Part shown: one piece after another, positions 58,933 to 64,000 of the stretch | How positions within the stretch are numbered: position 1 is the first letter of the stretch | Layout: every line of letters starts with the position of its first letter | Source: Chryseobacterium sp. YIM B08800 | GTDB taxonomy: Bacteria; Bacteroidota; Bacteroidia; Flavobacteriales; Weeksellaceae | DNA length: 64,000 nucleotides | Direction of reading: 5' to 3' | NCBI RefSeq assembly: GCF_026163565.1 | Contig: NZ_JAPDKN010000034.1 | Coordinates: 1 to 64,000, forward strand | Translations under genes and position numbers: made by a program | The notes under the pieces: generated by a model | What the model was told of the DNA's origin: nothing | What the model saw: the letters and a program-made list of their open reading frames with translations, nothing else | Database searches by the model: none

Positions 58933-60600
58933 CTATCCGAATTTCTTTTTTCTTAACCAGAAGAATAATCCTCCTAAAAGTCCGATAATTGCTAATGGAA
59001 GAAACAAATTCAGGTATTGCCAGTTTGTTCTTTCATCGGCGATTCTGTGACGGTCGAGAAGACGTTCTTCGATGTTTCTGTTTCTCAAATCCATCAGATT
59101 GCTGTCATCAAGAAGGTAATCTAAAGCATTTCTAAGGAATTGTTCGTTACCAAACTGCTCGTCAGTCAGCATATCAACTCCTAAAGGTAAAGCTTGACCT
59201 TTAATGATCTTATTTCTTCCAACATCACCATCTGCAATCACGATCATTTTATTTTCCGGACTTGTTGCTTTAAAGCCAGGATAAGATTTTCTTTCAATTC
59301 TTGAAGCATAAGCAGAATTAAATTTCCCTTCCAAAGCAACGGCAAAAATTTTCGGTGTGCTTGGTTTTTCCATTTGCCCAAGACTGTCTACGCTGGAAAT
59401 TTCTTTTAGCTCAACATAATTCGGAACCTGCTTCAATAAAGTTCTTTCACTCGATTCAAATAAAACATGAGTTTTAAATTTTCTTCCGCCCAAAGTGTCG
59501 ATTGACGTAGGAAATTCCAGTTTTACAGGATTGATATTTTTAGTGATCGGATGATCATGTTCTGCAATTCCTAAAGGAAAATATGGCCACGGAAGACTTG
59601 TGTATTGTGCATTTCCTCCAACTTCACCGGTAACCAGTTTTAAAAGTGCATATTTCTTCACATCTTTCACCAAAGCCGGATTAATCCTTAAACCATAATT
59701 AAAAAAGAAATCAGTCATATTGATATCCACTGGGAAAGGCATTACTTTTTTAGATCTCGTTAAAGTATCCATTTCAGCATTTACCGCATCGATCATCCAA
59801 AGCGTTTTTCCGCCGTTCATAATATATTGATCCAGAATAACTTTTTCACCGTCTGTAAAAGCTTTTCTTGGCTTTGCAATGACCAAAGCGCTCATTTGCT
59901 TCAACAAAGGAACGTCTGCCTGGGTGATTTCTACATTATTTTTAGGAACAATCGGTCCAGCATCATAACTTTCTAAAGCAAGATTCATAAATCCTTCAAA
60001 TTCACGAGGATTCAACTCATCCTGATTGACAAGAATTCCCACTTTTTTTCTTTTATTGGTAGCAACAGCTTTAATATTTGAAACTAAGTTGTACTCTAAA
60101 TTTTCAATCGACTTTCTCAATTGCTCTTCCGCATTGATATTGGCCTGCTGAATCACCAAAGGAATAGAAACTCCTCTTTGGTTATACTTTACAACAGCAT
60201 AAGGAAATAAATAGATCTGCGTAGTTTTTCCATCTTTATTATCCGGAAGTACTGAAGGCTGCATTCCCATTGCCATCAACGTATCCTGAGACATTTTTGT
60301 TTTGATGGGATCGATGAATTTAAAATCAATTTTTGGATTGATCTTTCTGAATTCTTCCAGCATAAACTTGGTTTCACTCTGAAGCTGTTTAAAGCTTGCC
60401 GGAAAATCTCCTTCTAAGTAAACATCTACCGTTAAAGGTTTTTTAACCGATTCTAAAACCTTAATTGTGCTGTCTGAAAGCGTATATCTTTTTTCTTTTG
60501 TTAAATCTAATCTGATGCCTGAAAATGCAAGAATTAATGCTACCGCAAAAGTTCCAATCAATAAAATGGCAAACGGAGATTTTAGGTTGATCTTCTTCAT
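58933..60600 (-). CDS. gldG: Gliding motility ABC-type auxiliary protein GldG
   Basis: GldG, with GldF and GldA, forms an ABC-type complex needed for gliding in Flavobacteriia, though some gliders lack it. The 555-aa protein has an N-terminal membrane segment (residues 10-28), a large extracytoplasmic domain with EFMLEEFRKINPKIDFKFID near 75 (quoted as EEFRKINPKIDFKFID) and GKTLWMIDAVNAEMDTL near 265, and a C-terminal membrane segment (LFLPLAIIGLLGGLFFWL). It begins four bases after gldF. GldA is not in the window. Confidence 0.93.
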   Translation of the reverse strand: MKKINLKSPFAILLIGTFAVALILAFSGIRLDLTKEKRYTLSDSTIKVLESVKKPLTVDVYLEGDFPASFKQLQSETKFMLEEFRKINPKIDFKFIDPIKTKMSQDTLMAMGMQPSVLPDNKDGKTTQIYLFPYAVVKYNQRGVSIPLVIQQANINAEEQLRKSIENLEYNLVSNIKAVATNKRKKVGILVNQDELNPREFEGFMNLALESYDAGPIVPKNNVEITQADVPLLKQMSALVIAKPRKAFTDGEKVILDQYIMNGGKTLWMIDAVNAEMDTLTRSKKVMPFPVDINMTDFFFNYGLRINPALVKDVKKYALLKLVTGEVGGNAQYTSLPWPYFPLGIAEHDHPITKNINPVKLEFPTSIDTLGGRKFKTHVLFESSERTLLKQVPNYVELKEISSVDSLGQMEKPSTPKIFAVALEGKFNSAYASRIERKSYPGFKATSPENKMIVIADGDVGRNKIIKGQALPLGVDMLTDEQFGNEQFLRNALDYLLDDSNLMDLRNRNIEERLLDRHRIADERTNWQYLNLFLPLAIIGLLGGLFFWLRKKKFG

Positions 60601-60604
60601 GTTT

Positions 60605-61333
60605 TTACTTCTTTTTATTGATAAAATGATTAGACAATGTTAAGGTAAGACCAATAATGAAAACAAAATAAGCAACATCTTTAAAATCGATAAGACCTCT
60701 TGTAAAGCCCATGAAATGCTGGTAAAAACCAATATTTTGTAAAATAAAATCTGCTCCGCCCAACAATTTATAACTTGCCAATTGTTCGATTCCGAAATAC
60801 ATGATGAAACACATGAAAACGCCCAACAAATAAGCCATGATTTGGTTTTGAGAAAGTGATGAAGCTAAAATTCCAACTCCTGAAAATGCAGCAATCAAAA
60901 TAATTAAACCGAAATAGCTTCCGAAAGTCATTCCCATATCGATGTTTCCTTCCGGAACTCCCAAAACATAAACGGTATAAAAATAAATTACTGAAGGAAT
61001 CAGACATAAAATTCCGACTACCCAAACGGAAAGAAATTTCCCTGCAACCAAATCTGAAACTTTCAGAGGTTGAGAAAATAACCAGTTTAAAGTTCCCGTT
61101 TGCTGTTCTTCCGCAAAAGTTTTCATCGACAACGCCGGAATAATAAACATCAGTAACCAAGGTACCAAAACGAAATAGCTTTGTAAAGATGCCATTCCGA
61201 TGTCGAAAATATTAGAATCATTTTCGAAGAAAAACAGAAACAAAGTAGTTATCAGACTGAATGCTGCGATGATGATCCACGCACTCCAGTTGCCAAAATA
61301 ACTCCAAAGTTCTTTTTTTAAAATTGCAATCAT
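60605..61333 (-). CDS. gldF: Gliding motility ABC transporter permease GldF
   Basis: A 242-aa ABC-2 type permease with about six membrane segments, whose partner is GldG. It opens MIAILKKELWSYFGNWSAWI with TLFLFFFENDSNIFDIG and MKTFAEEQQTGTLNWLFSQP typical of GldF. An upstream in-frame reading to 61396 is not convincing: its first 21 residues come from a GTTGTTAGTTG-rich repeat. The ATG at 61333 is preferred. Confidence 0.92.
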   Translation of the reverse strand: MIAILKKELWSYFGNWSAWIIIAAFSLITTLFLFFFENDSNIFDIGMASLQSYFVLVPWLLMFIIPALSMKTFAEEQQTGTLNWLFSQPLKVSDLVAGKFLSVWVVGILCLIPSVIYFYTVYVLGVPEGNIDMGMTFGSYFGLIILIAAFSGVGILASSLSQNQIMAYLLGVFMCFIMYFGIEQLASYKLLGGADFILQNIGFYQHFMGFTRGLIDFKDVAYFVFIIGLTLTLSNHFINKKK

Positions 61334-61334
61334 A

Positions 61335-61412
61335 GTTTTATTGTAAATTGTTGTTAGTTGATTGTTGTTAGTTGTTAGATTCTTTCTATCAACCATAAAC
61401 CAACAACTATCA
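61335..61412. repeat. GTTGTTAGTTG/CAACTATCAAC repeat word
   Basis: Repeated GTTAGTTG units at 61345-61378 face AACCAACAACTATCAACTA at 61392-61410, giving a partial inverted repeat. Related words (ACTATCAAAC, GTTGATAGTTT) occur near 14295 and 30081-30122. It is probably a dispersed intergenic repeat. Confidence 0.4.
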
Positions 61413-61413
61413 A

Positions 61414-61968
61414 CTAATTATTAGCTTTCCCTTTTTTATTCACCAGCTTCACCGTCATCATGATTAAAAATACCAGAACGAAAAATCCTAAGATTAATTG
61501 CCACCAATATTCAATAACCTGAGATTTTAAGATAACGGTAAAAACGACCAAAAATAAAATAAATGTGGCAATTTCGTTAGCTTGTCTGAGTTTTATATTG
61601 GCTGTTTCTAAAGTATTTCCGTTGAGCTCGACTAATTTTTTCACTTTTTTCCAGCACCAGTAATGGTAAATTGCCAATCCGATGAGGAAAGTAAGTTTTA
61701 AATGAAACCATGGCATTTTCATTAATCCTGAATTCAAAAAGATCATGATCAAACCACAAACTGCCATGATAACTCCTGCAGGAACGGTGATAATGTTCCA
61801 TAATCTTCGAGCCATAAAAGTGTATTGCTCTCTCAGGATCGTCTTTTTTTCGTCAGAAAAAGCATCGGTATCTTTATAGTACACGAAAATCCTTACGAGA
61901 TAAAAAATTCCCGCAAAATAACTGACCATAAAAATAATGTGTAACGCCTTGATGATGGTATAAAGCAT
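61414..61968 (-). CDS. hemJ: HemJ / CopD-family membrane protein (protoporphyrinogen oxidase)
   Basis: A 184-aa membrane protein of the HemJ (UPF0093) family, which oxidises protoporphyrinogen IX to protoporphyrin IX in haem synthesis in many bacteria without HemG/HemY. The key His10 is in ALHIIFMVSYFAGIFYLVRI and the KMPWFHLKL segment is near residue 85. About four membrane segments are visible. It is separate from the haem uptake operon but has its own promoter box at 61985-61992. Confidence 0.9.
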   Translation of the reverse strand: MLYTIIKALHIIFMVSYFAGIFYLVRIFVYYKDTDAFSDEKKTILREQYTFMARRLWNIITVPAGVIMAVCGLIMIFLNSGLMKMPWFHLKLTFLIGLAIYHYWCWKKVKKLVELNGNTLETANIKLRQANEIATFILFLVVFTVILKSQVIEYWWQLILGFFVLVFLIMMTVKLVNKKGKANN

Positions 61969-61984
61969 CGTAAAAATTTGTGTG

Positions 61985-61992
61985 CAAATATA
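61985..61992 (-). promoter_or_regulatory. -7 box (TATATTTG) of hemJ
   Basis: A minus-strand TAnnTTTG match 16 bases upstream of the ATG at 61968. Confidence 0.5.
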
Positions 61993-62081
61993 ATGATTTT
62001 GTCATTGAAATATTTGATTAAATACTTCACGAGTATGCTAAAATTTCAATTTAATTCAAGAATTCTTTTGAAATTGCCAAA

Positions 62082-62114
62082 AAACCTAACAGGTTTTAGA
62101 AACCTGTTAGGTTT
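62082..62114. repeat. Perfect 15-bp inverted repeat AAACCTAACAGGTTT
   Basis: AAACCTAACAGGTTT at 62082-62096 pairs exactly with 62100-62114 around TAG. It has A and T runs on both sides and could stop transcription in either direction. I recall this exact word in many Flavobacteriia spacers. Confidence 0.75.
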
Positions 62115-62164
62115 AAAATATTTTTATTTACGAAATTCTAATTATAACTGTTGAAAATAAATTT

Positions 62165-62216
62165 TGGCTAAAGCCAAGATGGAATTATTTTATAGTGAAA
62201 ACGGGCTAAAGCCCAT
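62165..62216. repeat. Paired GGCTAAAGCC words
   Basis: TTGGCTAAAGCCAAG at about 62162-62176 and AAAACGGGCTAAAGCCCATTCC (quoted as AAAACGGGCTAAAGCCC) at 62198-62215 share the palindrome GGCTAAAGCC. A third copy with the same GGGCTAAAGCCC core is the hairpin at 32892-32911. Confidence 0.6.
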
Positions 62217-62218
62217 TC

Positions 62219-62659
62219 CTATTTATTCAAAGAAATACTATCTATTTTTTTACCATCAGCGTATTTCTTTATGTACTTCAGTTTCCCATTTTCATCGTAA
62301 AACTTCCAGTCTCCGAAATAATACCAATGGCGCTCGTTTTCAGAAATATCAAGCTTTGATTGTCCGCGTTCCATAATATTTCCGTTTCGGTGATAAACGA
62401 ACATTTTAATTTTTTTTCTTCCTATTTTTTCTTTTTGGTAAAGCTGGTTCTCTAAAGTTGTTTTCCAGACTCCTACCTTTTCACCTTTCTTATATTTCCC
62501 AACTGTAATTAATGTTCCCTCTTCGGTAGGATATTTTTCTATCCATTTTCCGTGTCGTTTCTGAGCTTTATCGGAAATCTTAATATATTGATTAGTTTTA
62601 GTTTGGCACGAAACGAAAACAAAAATTGACAGCAGGGTTAGTAAGATATTTTTAAGCAT
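62219..62659 (-). CDS. Lipoprotein with YwqK/MORN-like repeats, 146 aa
   Basis: Lipobox FVSC (Cys near 18). The mature part carries MORN/YwqK-type repeats: KRHGKWIEKYPTEEGTLITV, GKYKKGEKVGVWKTTL, YHRNGNIMERGQS and FYDENGKLKYIKKY. Such repeats are found in Bacteroidota surface or toxin-antitoxin-labelled proteins. The function is unknown. It is followed at 62082-62216 by the palindromic repeats noted above. Confidence 0.6.
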   Translation of the reverse strand: MLKNILLTLLSIFVFVSCQTKTNQYIKISDKAQKRHGKWIEKYPTEEGTLITVGKYKKGEKVGVWKTTLENQLYQKEKIGRKKIKMFVYHRNGNIMERGQSKLDISENERHWYYFGDWKFYDENGKLKYIKKYADGKKIDSISLNK

Positions 62660-62699
62660 AAAAAAACAGAATTTCCGTAAATATAGAAATTCTGTTTTT
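62658..62699 (-). terminator. Terminator of the exported 173-aa gene
   Basis: AAAAACAGAATTTC at 62662-62675 pairs perfectly with GAAATTCTGTTTTT at 62686-62699. The A run at 62660-62666 supports the leftward transcript from 62736-63257. Confidence 0.8.
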
Positions 62700-62717
62700 A
62701 TTCTACAATTGTAGAAT
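62700..62717. repeat. 18-bp palindrome ATTCTACAATTGTAGAAT
   Basis: A perfect palindrome immediately after the terminator hairpin and 18 bases before the stop codon end of the 173-aa gene. It could be a regulatory site or part of the repeat family. Confidence 0.6.
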
Positions 62718-62735
62718 GGTTTATTTTTTAAGAAA

Positions 62736-63257
62736 TTACTCTACTTTAGTAATTACAGATTCATTCTTTTTTAAAATGACTTTCTTTGCTCCCAAATTAA
62801 TATAATATTTCTCCAACTTGTTCAGATGATCTTCACTTGTTTCTTTACCTTTTACATGAAGACTATAATCACTCCAAACACGTATCAGATATAGATCTTT
62901 AATTAAAACTCTGTAATTTGACTGCTCAAAAGTCTGTTCAAGAAAAGTATCGAGATCTTTTTTGTTTGCAAATTCATAGATAACAACACCTCCATCGCTA
63001 CCTTTGGCATTGCTATAAATAAAGGCGTACATTTTTTTTATCAGATAAGAAATTTCTTTCTCTTCAAGTTTTAAAATAATATCGGGATTGTTTGTCACAA
63101 AAGGATTTTGAACAATCCCGATATTTTTCATTTCCTGATTTACTTTCGCTGGCTTCATTCCCTGCAACTCAACGTTTTTAAGATCAAATTCCAGAATATT
63201 TTGTGAAAAAACAGTTTGGAAACTAATAAAACTAATAAGAAGCAGAATTTTTTTCAT
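62736..63257 (-). CDS. Exported hypothetical protein, 173 aa
   Basis: A signal peptide (1-18, ending TVFSQ) is followed by a domain with NILEFDLKNVELQGMKPAKV near 20 (quoted in part), VIYEFANKKDLDTFLEQTFE and YYINLGAKKVILKK. I do not recognise the family. It lies 28 bases downstream of kbl, so read-through from kbl is possible. Confidence 0.6.
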   Translation of the reverse strand: MKKILLLISFISFQTVFSQNILEFDLKNVELQGMKPAKVNQEMKNIGIVQNPFVTNNPDIILKLEEKEISYLIKKMYAFIYSNAKGSDGGVVIYEFANKKDLDTFLEQTFEQSNYRVLIKDLYLIRVWSDYSLHVKGKETSEDHLNKLEKYYINLGAKKVILKKNESVITKVE

Positions 63258-63285
63258 GAGCCAAATATTAAATCGGTTATATATT

Positions 63286-64000
63286 TTAAGAAATTACTCC
63301 TAATTCTTTTCCAACTTTCTCAAAAGCAGCAATTGCCTTATCTAAATGTTCTCTCGTGTGAGCTGCAGAAAGCTGCACTCTGATTCTTGCTTTTTCTTTC
63401 GGAACAACCGGATAGAAGAAACCAATTACGTAAATACCTTCATCCATCAGTTTTTCTGCCATTTGCTGAGATAATTTAGCATCATACAACATTACCGGAA
63501 CGATTGCAGCATCTCCATCAGGAATATCGAAACCTTTAGCTTTCATCTCTGTTCTGAAATATTCTGCATTTTCCATTACGGTATCACGAAGTGATGTATC
63601 ATCAGAAATCATTTCTAAAACTTTCAAAGCTGCACCAACAATTCCCGGAGCCAAAGAGTTTGAGAATAAATAGGGTCTTGAACGCTGTCTCAACATATCG
63701 ATGATCTCTTTTTTACCGGAAGTAAATCCTCCCAAAGCTCCACCTAAAGCTTTTCCTAAAGTAGAAGTAATAATGTCTACTCTACCCATAACTTCGTTAG
63801 CTTCATGCGTTCCACGGCCAGTTTTTCCAATGAAACCAGTTGCGTGAGAATCGTCAACCATTACCAAAGCATCATATTTATCGGCAAGATCACAAACTCC
63901 TTTCAGATCTGCAACGATTCCGTCCATTGAGAAAACTCCGTCTGTAACGATAATTTTAAATCTGTGATTTTTTTCGGAAGCAGCAATCAACTGAGCTTCC
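63286..64000 (-). CDS. kbl: Glycine C-acetyltransferase (2-amino-3-ketobutyrate CoA ligase), partial
   Basis: The C-terminal part (238 residues visible) of a PLP enzyme that converts glycine and acetyl-CoA to 2-amino-3-oxobutyrate and back, in threonine breakdown. The gene is cut by the window edge at 64000, and the upstream part is unseen. Visible features: [20 protein letters not shown] with the PLP-region Asp in [13 protein letters not shown], the PLP Lys in [14 protein letters not shown], and [15 protein letters not shown]. The end (KELGVIS) is normal. The oxoamine synthase family also includes BioF; the [12 protein letters not shown] and YLFSNSLAP wording favours Kbl. Confidence 0.92.
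   Translation of the reverse strand, partial: EAQLIAASEKNHRFKIIVTDGVFSMDGIVADLKGVCDLADKYDALVMVDDSHATGFIGKTGRGTHEANEVMGRVDIITSTLGKALGGALGGFTSGKKEIIDMLRQRSRPYLFSNSLAPGIVGAALKVLEMISDDTSLRDTVMENAEYFRTEMKAKGFDIPDGDAAIVPVMLYDAKLSQQMAEKLMDEGIYVIGFFYPVVPKEKARIRVQLSAAHTREHLDKAIAAFEKVGKELGVIS

Noticed and set aside
61334..61396. Longer gldF start at 61396
   Set aside because: The extra 21 residues come from a GTTAGTTG-type repeat and precede the conserved GldF N-terminus.
1..64000. tRNA or rRNA genes, insertion sequences, prophage
   Set aside because: No tRNA-like T-loop context, rRNA core, transposase or phage structural gene was recognised in the window.

Overview
The window looks like a chromosomal stretch of a Chryseobacterium-type bacterium (Flavobacteriia, Bacteroidota). 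The evidence is AT-rich DNA, promoters of the TAnnTTTG type, few Shine-Dalgarno sites, many secreted proteins with C-terminal type IX secretion (T9SS) sorting tails, the gliding genes gldF and gldG, a zinc-ligand-poor DnaG as I recall from Flavobacteriia, and a subclass A2 class A beta-lactamase. No rRNA, tRNA, CRISPR array, transposase or prophage gene was seen. The last gene (kbl) runs off the right edge.

Layout. 0.3-9.3 kb: an outer-membrane DUF5686 protein, folP facing away from a DUF1599 / DoxX-like / TerB-like / prolyl oligopeptidase / tpiA row. 9.5-13.4 kb: a cobalamin riboswitch followed by three exported T9SS-tailed proteins, a beta-propeller and two tandem paralogues. 13.4-19.5 kb: clpP, dnaG, a T9SS-tailed protein, tsaE and alanine dehydrogenase. 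19.6-24.5 kb: a LytS/LytTR two-component pair, a class A beta-lactamase, 3-hydroxybutyryl-CoA dehydrogenase, a small acidic protein and a META-domain lipoprotein. 24.5-33 kb: pheT, several unrecognised secreted proteins, a lactonase-like propeller, an odd exported peptide deformylase and a broken copy of its 3' end. 33-44.4 kb: a haem-uptake locus made of a TonB receptor, a HmuY lipoprotein, an ABC importer (hmuTUV), a methyltransferase, hmuS and ChaN, with two divergent T9SS-exported proteins. 44.5-49.4 kb: sulfate assimilation (Rrf2 regulator, cysH, cysD, cysN, TauE/SafE). 49.5-54.8 kb: an accessory-looking run of DUF4268, zinc-ribbon, DUF6624-like, DUF2314-ankyrin and DUF1963 proteins plus an ABC pair. 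55-64 kb: YceI, a large HD + Hsp90-type ATPase protein, gldG/gldF, hemJ, small exported proteins and kbl.

How the parts fit. Two separate tetrapyrrole or metal scavenging programmes are visible. One is controlled by a B12 riboswitch. The other is controlled by an AT-rich dyad (TTATTTAGAAT...) that recurs at all three promoters of the haem locus and resembles a Fur-family operator. Both export surface or secreted binding proteins through T9SS. Intergenic spaces hold many long inverted repeats and recurring short words. Several genes appear to be leaderless, with the TAnnTTTG box 4-5 bases before the ATG. The best candidates for something undescribed are the B12-riboswitch T9SS trio, the HD-Hsp90 protein at 56.1-58.9 kb, and the signal-peptide-bearing deformylase with an EGDLS active-site motif.
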